Assembly: GCA_049487715.1 (NCBI GenBank)
Contig: CP150551.1
Coordinates: 744,001-808,000 of the forward strand
DNA length: 64,000 nucleotides
Direction: 5' to 3'
Source: Pycnococcus provasolii
Taxonomy: Eukaryota > Chlorophyta > Pseudoscourfieldiophyceae > Pseudoscourfieldiales
The position numbers and the translations under genes were made by a program. A model generated the notes under the pieces. The model had not been told where the DNA came from. It saw only the letters and a list, made by a program, of their open reading frames with translations, and searched no databases. Every line of letters starts with the position of its first letter. The first letter of the stretch is position 1. Shown piece by piece: positions 37,839 through 47,427 of the stretch.

Positions 37839-39476
37839 CTACTGCACCGAGCAACCGCCGCATGCCGCGAAGCGAGCAACTGCTGTGGTAGCACTTCCGT
37901 GCACCTTTTCCCCTCGAGCCGGTGTCAGTAGCGCAGCACCCGTCGGCCCAGTGTTCGTCTCGATGTGAGGAAGCAATCCTGCGTAGTGCTGCTGTGTTCC
38001 CTCAAGCTGCTCGACGCGTGCTTCCAGCTCCTTGATGCGATCCAGAAGGCTTCTTTTATGTGGTGTCCATCCCGGGGTTGGTGCGAGTGACGACGACGAC
38101 TCAGGAATCGACATGAGCTGGTATCCCACCGTCGTCTTCGTTGGTGTCGCTGGTGATGTTGGCTCCGCCGCCGCCGTAGACGACGACGACGACACTTCCT
38201 CCTCCCTCTTCTTCTTCTTCTTCTTCTCCTCCTCGGACCACCCCTCCTCCTCTCCTCCCGATTCTGCATCGTGATACATGCCTCGGTCTTCTTCGTCCTC
38301 CTCCTCCTCCAGCTGGCGACGAGTTTTGCCACCAGACCACGGCCCGACGTCGTCCACAAGCCACTCCCATGGTAGCTTGCCAGCAGAGCAATTGTCACTG
38401 CCGCCAAACATCTCTGGCAGATTCTCCGTCGGGATTATCGACAACAGACTCTGTGCGACACTCTTTGTGCCAACCACCTCGATCTTCTCCTTCGTGCGCT
38501 CATTCAGCATCGGGCGTATGGCTGCCCAGATGACGCGAAATGTAAAAGGCGCATTGATGATGAACATCTTTCCAAGCATCTCCGGATAATTGTCCTGGCT
38601 CACACTCGCAATTTTGGTGAGAATCTGACGAATTTCTCCGCCAAATTGCCTCGTGGAAACTCCATCGACGTTCAGCACCACGCACGTCTGGTCGACGTAG
38701 CGTCCGACCGCACGTGAGCAGGCGGGAAAACGCCGCAGGATTGTGTTCTCGTACTCGTACACCTGAAATCGCAGCCATCGTTCTTCCGTGGTCACGAGGC
38801 GCAGGTCATCCATGTTCACGCCAGCGAGGAACTGGTAGTAGACAGGACGCCCGAAAATGTCCGTCTTGTAGTACCCCTGCGGGAACACCTTCATCACCTC
38901 GTGCTCTTCGCCGTAGTGGAAGCTGTCGAGGATGCCGTCGACAGCGTGGTCGCGTCTCCAGATGATGTATTGCATCAACATCTGGGTAGCCTTGTGTACG
39001 TCGAATCCGCGTGCGCGCAGGAAACGGTGCAGCGTCGGCGCGTGACAAATCTCCACCGCGCCCACGACGCCGCTTGCCTTGATCTCCACCCTCATGTCGT
39101 TGACCGCGCCGAGCTGCTCGAAAGGCGTCATGCTGGGCCACAGATCAAAGTGCTCCGCGGGAAGCTCGCTGATAATCACACTCCAGCTGAGGTGCGGATC
39201 GCCGATGCCGAGCTCACCTCCAGGGCGTGCCGAGTGAAGGCGGTACGTCAGCGCTCGCCCGCCGTGCTCCGTTCGACTCGTCATGTGCGATCGATGCGTG
39301 CGACTCGTGCTCATGAGCGATCGGTGCGTGTGCCTCCCTCCATGATGATGATGATTATTATTGCTAGCCCTCATCATCATCTTGTTGTTGTTGTTGTTGT
39401 TGTTCATTGTCGCTGACTTTTCCGGCTCCTCGGACCCCGCAGGTGCCTCAGGGTACGCCGCTATCTTTGCACCCAT
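37839..39476 (-). CDS. Sec14-like phosphatidylinositol-transfer protein with C-terminal coiled coil
   Basis: 545 aa. The N-terminus is low complexity (Asn and His runs). A CRAL-TRIO-N helix pair sits at about 140-185 (LHRFLRARGFDVHKATQML). The SEC14 lipid-binding domain follows at about 195-370 (PQGYYKTDIFGRPVYYQFL, CVVLNVDGVSTRQFGG, YPEMLGKMFIINAPFTFRVIWAAIRPML, and a final IPTENLPEMFGG). The tail has a Glu/Lys-rich linker and a short coiled coil (LLDRIKELEARVEQLEG). It likely moves or presents phosphoinositides in the cytosol. No introns are needed. Confidence 0.9.
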   Translation of the reverse strand: MGAKIAAYPEAPAGSEEPEKSATMNNNNNNNKMMMRASNNNHHHHGGRHTHRSLMSTSRTHRSHMTSRTEHGGRALTYRLHSARPGGELGIGDPHLSWSVIISELPAEHFDLWPSMTPFEQLGAVNDMRVEIKASGVVGAVEICHAPTLHRFLRARGFDVHKATQMLMQYIIWRRDHAVDGILDSFHYGEEHEVMKVFPQGYYKTDIFGRPVYYQFLAGVNMDDLRLVTTEERWLRFQVYEYENTILRRFPACSRAVGRYVDQTCVVLNVDGVSTRQFGGEIRQILTKIASVSQDNYPEMLGKMFIINAPFTFRVIWAAIRPMLNERTKEKIEVVGTKSVAQSLLSIIPTENLPEMFGGSDNCSAGKLPWEWLVDDVGPWSGGKTRRQLEEEEDEEDRGMYHDAESGGEEEGWSEEEKKKKKKREEEVSSSSSTAAAEPTSPATPTKTTVGYQLMSIPESSSSLAPTPGWTPHKRSLLDRIKELEARVEQLEGTQQHYAGLLPHIETNTGPTGAALLTPARGEKVHGSATTAVARFAACGGCSVQ

Positions 39477-39761
39477 AATTCAATCAATAATCAATGGCGA
39501 CTTCCGTTACCATTTGACCCTGAGAGTGGCGCCTCTCCTGCTCCAGCTGGAGCTGGAGGCAACACCAGCTGGAGGCTGGTTCTGGAAGGTGGACTTTTGG
39601 GGGTCTGATCGGACGCTCCGATCATGTCGAGGGGCCTCTCCCCTGGCCCTGACCCTGACCCTTGGCCTGGGTCCACAAATACCAACCACACGAATTCAGT
39701 AAGAATTAGATGCCTGAATCAATCGGATTGCAAGGAAAGAAAATTAAACGATTTTTCATTT

Positions 39762-40979
39762 TTAGCGGGGAGAGATGTCGCCGTCGCCGTCATCTGCGGC
39801 GAGTGCATTCCCAAAGCTTGTGTAGCCGCTGCTTGATGTGCCGACGCGCGCTTGACTGCTCAGAAGCGGGCCGACGATTGGCCATTTCTCAAGAACGCGA
39901 GACCACGCCCCCCGCACGGACGGCATCATCCCGTAAACCAATGCGTTCAGCAAGCCACTCAAGCTACTGCTCAGCACCTGGAGCGCGTAGAGGCCGTAGA
40001 CGGGCGATCCGTCAAACATCTCATAAATTCTGTTGATGGTTGCGAACATCCAACAACCCACTAAGATCAGCGGGAACAGGCCAATGCGCCGCATCTGCTT
40101 CAAGTTGCGCAGCCGCATCGCCGAGCTCGCGCTTTCGTCGTCGTCCATCGTCGCATCCGGGGCATCTTCCGCGGCGTCGACGTCGTTGCCCCCGTCAGTC
40201 TCAACGACGAGGCGCATGGCGCGCGTGATGACACTTGTGACCTGCCACATGCTTATACTGTTGTAACCGACGGCGAGCCAGAGCGGAACGTAGAATAGCA
40301 GCATGCGAAACACGTGCCCTTCCGTTCTGTCGTTCTTAATCCAGCAGAACCCTCCCCCGGTGGGTCCGTAGATGTTTGCGAGGAGAGGTATGAGCATGAA
40401 GACGAAGCACGTCGTCCAAATAAGCCTGTGGTATCTCGGGAACCACTCTTCTTTGTGGTGCACGTCTCTCTTGACGACCGCGGCGTGTAGGGTGTGCGCG
40501 ATGGCTGCCGTCCACGCGAAGCTTGCGATGGCAAAGAACTGTGCGAGCATCGCCTGCGTCTGGCAGAGCGCCGTTCCGTGTGCCTCTTTGGCGATGGCAC
40601 CGTCGACGTCCGCGGGTTTGGATAGGAGCACCTGCGACACGCCATATCCGACGTCACTGACGGATAGCCACAGTATGAGTGATCCGGCGGGTTGTTTTCT
40701 CAATTTGTCGAATATGAGCATGGAGAGTACGATGAAGAGCGATCCTGTGGTGGAGAATGCGGAGAGGATGGCGGACATGAGGGCGAGTGCTCTCGTTTCG
40801 TGCGGCGGGAGCATGTGGGACGGGGATGGGGATGGGGATGATATTGGTGGTGATATTGGTGATGACGACGATACGGCATCCGAGCCAAGCCAACGACGGT
40901 GCGTATCCCAAACGAGACTGAAATTTACAAGAGCTGAATCAACACCGAAGTCAACGTCAAGGCTGAGCGGAGACGCCAT
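39762..40979 (-). CDS. cAMP-receptor-like (class E / GCR1-type) GPCR
   Basis: 405 aa from the ATG at 40977-40979. Seven hydrophobic segments are visible, starting at LMSAILSAFSTTGSLFIVLSML and ending at VLSSSLSGLLNALVYGMM. The first helix, the LWLSVSDVGYGVSQVL segment, the AMLAQFFAIASFAWTAAIAHTLHAAV helix and the final LNALVYG motif resemble the Dictyostelium cAR/plant GCR1 group. An Asp/Ser-rich insert lies in the third cytoplasmic loop, and the cytoplasmic tail is Ser-rich. The extracellular N-terminus carries one possible glycosylation site (NFS). Ligand unknown. Confidence 0.8.
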   Translation of the reverse strand: MASPLSLDVDFGVDSALVNFSLVWDTHRRWLGSDAVSSSSPISPPISSPSPSPSHMLPPHETRALALMSAILSAFSTTGSLFIVLSMLIFDKLRKQPAGSLILWLSVSDVGYGVSQVLLSKPADVDGAIAKEAHGTALCQTQAMLAQFFAIASFAWTAAIAHTLHAAVVKRDVHHKEEWFPRYHRLIWTTCFVFMLIPLLANIYGPTGGGFCWIKNDRTEGHVFRMLLFYVPLWLAVGYNSISMWQVTSVITRAMRLVVETDGGNDVDAAEDAPDATMDDDESASSAMRLRNLKQMRRIGLFPLILVGCWMFATINRIYEMFDGSPVYGLYALQVLSSSLSGLLNALVYGMMPSVRGAWSRVLEKWPIVGPLLSSQARVGTSSSGYTSFGNALAADDGDGDISPR

Positions 40980-41101
40980 GATATTATACGACACACGTGT
41001 AGGAAGGTACGTGTACGTGATTTGAGATGGGAGAGCACCGGCCTCCACCTCCACCCACCTCGACCTACCTGGACGTGCATGCCCTCCAGCGAGGACGGCA
41101 C

Positions 41102-41120
41102 TAACCCTAACCCCTAAAAC
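41102..41120 (-). repeat. TTAGGG/TTTTAGGGG motifs upstream of the GPCR gene
   Basis: CTAACCCTAACCCCTAAAACCC on the plus strand, about 125 bp upstream of the GPCR start, with TTAGGG on that gene's sense strand. Confidence 0.75.
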
Positions 41121-41338
41121 CCGTCTCCCTAAACCTTTACCCGGTGTTGAAAAAAGTCCGGGGCGCTTTTTCGCTTTTTCGGACCTTATCATTTTACGCT
41201 TGTCATGGCGGCGCTCCCTCCCACTCCCACTCCTCCTCGAAGAATAACCTCCGTGCTCCGTAACAAGTGCTCTATCTCACTTCACTGTCGTCACTCATCT
41301 CTATTTCAAGAAGGGAGGGTTAGGGTTACTTCGTCGTC

Positions 41339-43138
41339 TTGTCATGGTCCATGTCCCTTCTCACTTTTCGTGCTAGGTCTCATGTGAACGCCGGCGGCGG
41401 CGGCAACAGTTCGGTGGATGACAGTAGTGGTGGTGAATTCGCTACGAACGAACTTGGCGAAGATTTAGATGCTAAAAATTTGGGCAATGATGTCGACGAT
41501 GACATTGACCGCCTCGACGAAATTCTATTTGACGACGGAATCTCTCTCCTCGCGCGGGAACTCCAAGATGAACTCAACTGGGAGGAGGAGCAGGACACCA
41601 CAACAACCACAACCACAACCACAACATCGTCTGCATCCCCCGAAAATACAAAAACAAACATGAAGAAAGGTGGCGACGATTTACACGTCACAGGAAAGTG
41701 CTATGGGTGCGGTGCACGCCTGCAAATTATCACGCCAAACGCCGCCGGATTCGTCGACGACGAGACGTACAAACTCAAGCGAAAGCATAAACAGCACAAC
41801 ACCAGGACACTCTGCGCAAGGTGCCAGGGACTTGCGCACGGAAACCTCACGTCCGCCGTCTCGGGAGTCGCGGGGGCGGCGGCGCTATCCGCCGAGGACT
41901 TCGTCTCGACGCCCGAGGAACTGAGAACGGCACTGCAGGCGTATGCAGATCAGAAGGTTCTCGTCGTGCTTCTCGTCGACCTCGCAGACGCAAGTGGGAG
42001 CCTTCTCACAGGAGTGCGAAACCTCGTGGGTGGGAACCCTATCATGGCCGTCGGAACTAAGGCTGACCTGCTTCCTAAGACGTGCGAGCCAGGGGCTGTG
42101 CGTCGATGGCTCGAGTCTGAGGCTAAGCGACGTGGCGTGGGCACGCTCGCCGGATGCTTCCTGATGAGCAGCAGTGACGCGACAAGGCGACCACCTCGAA
42201 ACCAGAACAAAAATAACCGACAGAAGAGCCAGCAGTCTACGTCACCAACGACGCGCATGCCACGTGGCAACCTTCCAAATGTAGTCGCCGCTATCAGGCG
42301 TGAGCAGCGCGGCCGCGACGTCGTCGTGGTCGGCGCCGCAAATGTGGGCAAAAGCGCTTTCATCAATGCGATGCTTGACGACATGGGCACCGTCATGTCG
42401 CCAAACTTCGACCCCGCGTCGAACGATGCGATGCGAGCTAAACCAACGGTGAGCGCAATGCCGGGCACGACGCTGCGCCCGCTCGCGCTCGCCTCCTTCA
42501 GCAGCGGTGCTCGGCTGCTTGACACGCCTGGCGTGCACCTCGACCATAGACTCGAGCAGATGCTTGGCACAGATGACATCAAGGCGTTGCACAAGTCATC
42601 CGGCCGCTCTCCCATGCGCGGCTACGCGGTTGGTGGCCCAGACGCCCCGCTGGCTGGCCAGACGCTGTTCTGGGGTGCGCTCATTCGCATTGACGTCGCC
42701 AAGGACGCGCCGCCAGAGCTCGAGCTTCGCTTCCTCGGGCCAAAGTCTCTTCGCATCACGCGGCTTGCCACGCACGAGGATGGCGCTGCATGGCTTGTCG
42801 AAACGCTCGATGCGGCTTCGGAGGAAAGTGAAGACGACACCGCACCGTTCGGGGCTGCCGCGGTGGCGCGCCGCGGTGGTATGTACATCGCTCGCGAGTT
42901 TGAGGCGCAGCTAAATTCTCGCACGGACGTCGCGGCAATCGATATCGCTCCGTCCGGCATCGGCGGTTGGATTCGCGTTGGCACCGCTCGTGGTGCGCGT
43001 CGCAACTACGGCGAGTCGAGTTCTGCTTGGCTGCGCGTCTCAGCGCCCAAGGGCGTGGAGGTGTTTTTGCGCCCGCCTCTGCCCGTGACTTCGCGCGAGA
43101 GCGAGATGGTGGAGGATGCCGACGAGGCTTTTGTGTAA
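41339..43138 (+). CDS. BPG2: Circularly permuted GTPase, BPG2/NOA1/YqeH family
   Basis: Plastid or mitochondrial ribosome-assembly GTPase. After an acidic lead, a zinc-finger-like pair CYGCGA ... CARCQG is followed by GTPase motifs in permuted order: G4 GTKADL, then G1 GAANVGKSAFIN, G2 PGTT, G3 DTPG. C-terminal strands follow (SPMRGYAVGG ... ELRFLGPKSLRITRL). Total 599 aa as drawn. The N-terminus MSWSMSLLTFRARSHVNAG is not a convincing transit peptide. A basic, Ser-rich reading frame starting at 41205 could supply one through a small intron ending at TTTTCGTGCTAG (41376), but no junction gives a clean frame, so the start is uncertain. Confidence 0.85.
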   Translation: MSWSMSLLTFRARSHVNAGGGGNSSVDDSSGGEFATNELGEDLDAKNLGNDVDDDIDRLDEILFDDGISLLARELQDELNWEEEQDTTTTTTTTTTSSASPENTKTNMKKGGDDLHVTGKCYGCGARLQIITPNAAGFVDDETYKLKRKHKQHNTRTLCARCQGLAHGNLTSAVSGVAGAAALSAEDFVSTPEELRTALQAYADQKVLVVLLVDLADASGSLLTGVRNLVGGNPIMAVGTKADLLPKTCEPGAVRRWLESEAKRRGVGTLAGCFLMSSSDATRRPPRNQNKNNRQKSQQSTSPTTRMPRGNLPNVVAAIRREQRGRDVVVVGAANVGKSAFINAMLDDMGTVMSPNFDPASNDAMRAKPTVSAMPGTTLRPLALASFSSGARLLDTPGVHLDHRLEQMLGTDDIKALHKSSGRSPMRGYAVGGPDAPLAGQTLFWGALIRIDVAKDAPPELELRFLGPKSLRITRLATHEDGAAWLVETLDAASEESEDDTAPFGAAAVARRGGMYIAREFEAQLNSRTDVAAIDIAPSGIGGWIRVGTARGARRNYGESSSAWLRVSAPKGVEVFLRPPLPVTSRESEMVEDADEAFV

Positions 43139-43172
43139 AGTAAAGTGAATAAGATTACTTTTTATTGACATG

Positions 43173-44408
43173 TTACAACTTGAGCTTATCCTTCGAACGC
43201 TCCTTCACGCCTTTCGCCTGAACCACGCATAGGCACGATCTGTGCAGACGCATCGCGTCGACGAGGTAGTCAGCAAGCGTGCCCTCTCGTGCACCCTGCA
43301 CCACCAGCAGCGTTGTCTCTCCCCCTGCAGCTTTGGGCGTTCGTTCGACGCGTGCGGCACACCCCATCGCTGACTTCAGGCCAACCGCCGCAGCCTCGAC
43401 GTCCACGCCGTACTTATCGAGACCTCCCACGCTTGTGAGCGCGTGGCCCTTCTCCTTGTACGTCCTCAGCTCCACCGGTGGCAGTGTCGCGTACGTGTAC
43501 TCCTTGCGCAGCGTGCCACCAGCTACGCGCCACACAGCGTCGAGCGCACGCTCGAGGCGTGAAGCAACGTCGTGGAAGGGCAGCGAAGTTGGCAGAGGCA
43601 CGTCGGCTGACCAAAGCTTAGATCGCTGATTCGGAGGGAACAGTGCATCCACTAGGGTGGGATCCAGCGTGACAGGATCATTGCCGCGCGGCAACGCCGC
43701 GTCGCCGCCTTCTTGCTGTCGTACGACATGCGCGGCAATGCAGGCCTTCAAATTTGCGTTTCCCTTGTCCGCCTCCTCCACATAAACGGATGCGGGCGAG
43801 GCACCCAGCGACCCGCCTAGTACCTCCACCTGGGCCATCGTTGTGGCGCGCAGCACACGGCGGATCGTCAGAGGCGCAAGCTCGAATGCCGTGCACTCGC
43901 CGGCGGCACGGCGAGCCGCAGACTCCTCGTCGCGCTCCGCAGCCTCGTGTGTCGCGTGCTGTGGCCACGGCCGAAATTCGGCGAGCAGCGGATGGTCCGC
44001 CGTCACGCTCGAAATCATCGGCTCGTTGCTAGGTGGCTTGGGCCTTGTCAGCGAGACGAGCGCACCTCCTTCCTCGAACGTGTCGTCGCACGCCGCCGCC
44101 TCGAAGAACTTGCGCAGGCTGCCGTATCGACTCTTCTTCGCGTCGAGGTTTACGCCACACGGGCGACAAGGACGCATGTGATTCGCGTAAACGTCGTTCA
44201 TGGCGAGCGGAAATACCTTCTTCGCCTTGGCCACACCCTTGGGCGCTAAACGCGTTTTGATCGCCTGAAGAAAGCACAAGAGCATCCAGTCCTCTTCTTC
44301 TCCACCGCTGCCATCGCCGTCGATGCCTTGTGCTTCTTCTGTCTCGTTACCGCTGGAAGTTTGAGCGGTATTGACGCTGCGACCAGCGTCATTATTGTCC
44401 TTCTCGTT

Positions 44409-44440
<32 letters not shown>

Positions 44441-45390
44441 CATCTTCGTCTCCGTCGCTTTCGTCGTCATCCTCTTGCGCTTCCAAACCAGCCACGGCGA
44501 TCCCAATGCTCGTGACACTCATCGTCGATCCAGAGGCTGGCGCGCGAAAACCCACATTAGGTACCGGGCGACCGGCTAGTTCCCAAAGACCGTCGCCAAA
44601 GCACGTAATCACGTGCACGGCGATTCCCTCGTCGAATCCTTCGTGTTTTCCTCGAATCCAAGGCAGCTCCGAAACTGCTCTTCCAAGCACACCTGTGGCA
44701 AACGGCACAGGATTTCCTGAAGTGGTATAGGATAGAAGAGTGTGATGGTGGTGGTGGTGGTGTGGTGGTGGTGTTAGTGCAGAGATAAAAATCGCAGAGC
44801 AAACGACGTTTGTAAAAAGATAGTTTTGTACCTGGCACGCTCAGCGCCACGGGCGTTCCCGGTTCAAGAGGGGCAGCGGCGTCACTGCCGTCATCCGTGC
44901 CTCCTCTCAATACCGCGAGGACTCCTGGGGCCATAAGGTTCGCACCGCCCAGAACTTTCTCCGCAACAAAAGGTGGGCAAAAGACAGTCGTCCAAGGTTG
45001 CGTCGTGCTCTGTGTGTTTGCCGCGTCAAGAATTCTCCACAGCAGAGCGCACGTGGGTATTAACAACCCCCCGTCACTCGCCTTTGCGCCCGCGCCAATT
45101 TCCACCGCGACTGCGCGTTCGTTCGCGACGCAGATGCACGTCAGTCTCACACCGCCCGCGCCGTCAATTTTGCGCTGCGTTATGGGCGGCTTTGGGTTTC
45201 CCGCCAACGCGAGTATTGCATCTTGCACGACGTCGTCCGTGCCTTGCACGTTGAGTGCACTAGCGAGCGTTTGCGTGACTTTTTTGACATCCTTGGACTT
45301 GAGCTGCGTGGCGGTTTTGAAGCTCAGGTAGCCTGCGCGCAGGTGCTTGCGGCACTCCTTGAGGTCCTTGAGGTCAAGCGGCGGCGCCAT
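43173..45390 (-). CDS. EIF2D: Translation initiation factor eIF2D (ligatin)
   Basis: Non-canonical initiation and ribosome-recycling factor. Exons 45390-44832 and 44716-43173 with a 115-bp intron (donor CCAG|GTACAA, acceptor TTCAG|GA) give 700 aa, restoring ALSVPG-NPVPFATGVLG. Order: N-terminal DUF1947-like and PUA domains (GANLMAPGV, GTPVALSVPGNPVP, GEA-type VITCFGDGLWELAG), an acidic low-complexity insert from a GTC/GAC repeat, a winged-helix/SWIB-type middle (DVYANHMRPC, ADHPLLAEF), and a C-terminal SUI1 domain (LTSVGGLDKYGVDVEAAAVGLKSAMGC). Convergent with the GTPase gene, 34 bp apart. Confidence 0.9.
44717..44831 (-). other. Intron of the eIF2D gene
   Basis: 115 bp, donor GTACAA, acceptor CACTTCAG; it contains a GGT/ACC microsatellite. 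Supported by restored reading frame. Confidence 0.85.
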
Positions 45391-46348
45391 AAAAAAAGGG
45401 GAAATCCCAAAAACGAAGGGATCACGAGAACCGATCACGACGCGAGGGGAGGGGAGGAGGCGTTCGGGGGCGGGTTTCGGGGTTCATGTGCAAGGAAACC
45501 ACTGGAACCCCGAATTGAATCCATCCGCCCCTCCATCCGCCCCAGAACAATCCGCCCCAACCTCCCAAGCAGGAATCTGTCACCCTCTAAGAGTAATATG
45601 ACAAGTTAATTTTACCGGGTAGAAATAGGTGGTAGAAATAGGTGGTAGAAATCATCTGCTAAAAGGCTAGGTTAGAAATCTGTCTGTCATTTACACCCTC
45701 GGGAGGGAGGCTTCCTAAATGAAATTGTGTCCTCTCGGAATCTCGAACTTGTTTTTGCCGTAGGTACCGTACAGTACGTCCCGGTACGAGGTTGTACATT
45801 GCCTTGCCTATATCAATCATCGCGTCTTCTGCCATTCCTCTTTGTTCGTTGGGATCAGGTGTTGGGATCCCTTCGTCATGTCCTCCCATCTTTGTCGGTG
45901 AGTGAGTTGGTCTGTTCCATTCTTCCGCGCATCATCCACCTTTTCTTTTTTGTCGGCCTGGGCCCTGGGAAACGCTCGTGGTCGTGGTCGTGGTCGTGGT
46001 CGTTGGCTCGTTGGCTCATTGGTTCATTCAAATCATTTTTTTATCACTGTGATGGTGATCTCCACGCCGATGGGAGGTTTCAGGTCTTCTTGGGTGAAGA
46101 ATAATGCGAACGCATGCCTGACCACCATCAACGCTCATGAGCATGATCATCATCGACGGCGAACCACAACGAATCTGGAGGACGACGAGACTTCAAGGAA
46201 GAACAACAAGAAGAAGAAACGCGCTCCCTCGAAGTCGAAGAACCACAACGCCTCTCTCTCCAACGCATCATCCGAAACCACAACCTTGCGCAATCGTGGT
46301 CGTCGACATCCGTCGCCGTTCGTCCTGGCGTGCGAGTACGCAGACCTC
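45391..46348. repeat. Gene-free spacer with short tandem repeats
   Basis: Between divergent eIF2D and carrier genes. GGTAGAAATAG repeats about 2.7 times at 45620-45650, and GTGGTC repeats at 45979-46003. The carrier frame is open upstream to 45902 and reads a Lys/Arg/Asn-rich stretch, but nothing there looks conserved. Confidence 0.55.
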
Positions 46349-47347
46349 ATGAGCACGACGACGGCAGACCAAACAACCGCAAGTAACAGCCAACCGCGCG
46401 TCGTCGTCAGAGATGCGCCGTGGAAGGGGTTCGCGGCGGGGGCCATGGCGGCAGTCTGCGCCGGGGCGGTCACGCATCCGATCGACCTCCTCAAAGTGCG
46501 AATGCAGCTCGCGGGAATAGACGCGGCGGCGGCACCGCCAACAAACGCAAGCGCCGGCGCCGCTGCGCCCGCAGCAGCGCGCACGCTCGCGCGATCGCAG
46601 ACGCTCACATCCACGTTTTCCCAGATCGTCAAAAACGAAGGTATGCTCGGCCTCTACCAAGGCCTCTCTGGGAACGTGCTGAGGCAGACGTTTCTCATCG
46701 GCACGCGCTTGGGCTCGTACGACGCAATAAGCAGCGTTTTTCGTGACGAGGACGGGCGTCTCGCCTTCCACGGCAAGGTGGCGTGTGGGCTGCTCGCAGG
46801 AGCACTGGGCGCTCTCGTCGGCTCACCCGCTGACATGGTCATGGTGCGCATGCAGGCGGATGGACGTCTTCCACCGGAGCTGCGGCGGAACTACAAAAAC
46901 GCGGTTGACGCGCTGTACACTATTGGGAAAAATGAAGGGATTCCCGCGCTCTGGCGTGGCGTGCTGCCGACTATGAATCGCGCGATGATTGTCGCGGCGG
47001 CTCAGATGGCGTTTTACGAACAGAGCAAGCAGTTGATGATAGACACGAAGTTGATGAACGACGGCGTTTTGTGTCACGGCGCCGCCTCCCTCTGCGCTGG
47101 CGGCGCCGCGGCGATTTGCAGCAATCCCTTCGACGTTGCGAAGACGCGCCTGCAGAGTATGAAGCCTCTTGCAGATGGCACGATGCCCTTTCGTGGCACG
47201 TTCCACTGCATGATGGTGACGGTGCAGAGCGAAGGCATGCTAGCACTGTACAAGGGCCTTGTGGCGACATGGGCACGACAGGCTCCGTTGAATATGGTGA
47301 GGTTCGTCATGCTGGAGAAGTTTCGAAACGCATTCAAAGCCTTATAA
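46349..47347 (+). CDS. Mitochondrial carrier, dicarboxylate/oxoglutarate type
   Basis: 332 aa from the ATG at 46349 (MSTTTADQ), just before the first repeat. Three mitochondrial-carrier repeats each carry the PxDxxKxR-type motif: PIDLLKVRMQ, PADMVMVRMQ and PFDVAKTRLQ. The second repeat's RMQADGRLPPELRRNYKNAVDAL is characteristic of the dicarboxylate (DIC) and dicarboxylate-tricarboxylate (DTC) group, so it probably exchanges malate, oxoglutarate or similar acids across the inner membrane. The first loop has an Ala-rich insert (AAAAPPTNASAGAAAPAAA). Confidence 0.88.
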   Translation: MSTTTADQTTASNSQPRVVVRDAPWKGFAAGAMAAVCAGAVTHPIDLLKVRMQLAGIDAAAAPPTNASAGAAAPAAARTLARSQTLTSTFSQIVKNEGMLGLYQGLSGNVLRQTFLIGTRLGSYDAISSVFRDEDGRLAFHGKVACGLLAGALGALVGSPADMVMVRMQADGRLPPELRRNYKNAVDALYTIGKNEGIPALWRGVLPTMNRAMIVAAAQMAFYEQSKQLMIDTKLMNDGVLCHGAASLCAGGAAAICSNPFDVAKTRLQSMKPLADGTMPFRGTFHCMMVTVQSEGMLALYKGLVATWARQAPLNMVRFVMLEKFRNAFKAL

Positions 47348-47427
47348 CCGTTCGTTATGGATCAGCCATTTACAAACAGTTCATGATGTTAACAAAGTAA
47401 ATTTCCACCCAACAACACAGAATTTTC

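Noticed and set aside
41205-41387. Separate 60-aa gene before BPG2
   Set aside because: More likely the 5' leader or transit-peptide exon of BPG2, but no splice junction gives a clean frame, so it is mentioned only in that entry.
44246-44518. Thr-rich ORF in the GTC repeat of eIF2D
   Set aside because: Shadow of the Asp run in the real frame.
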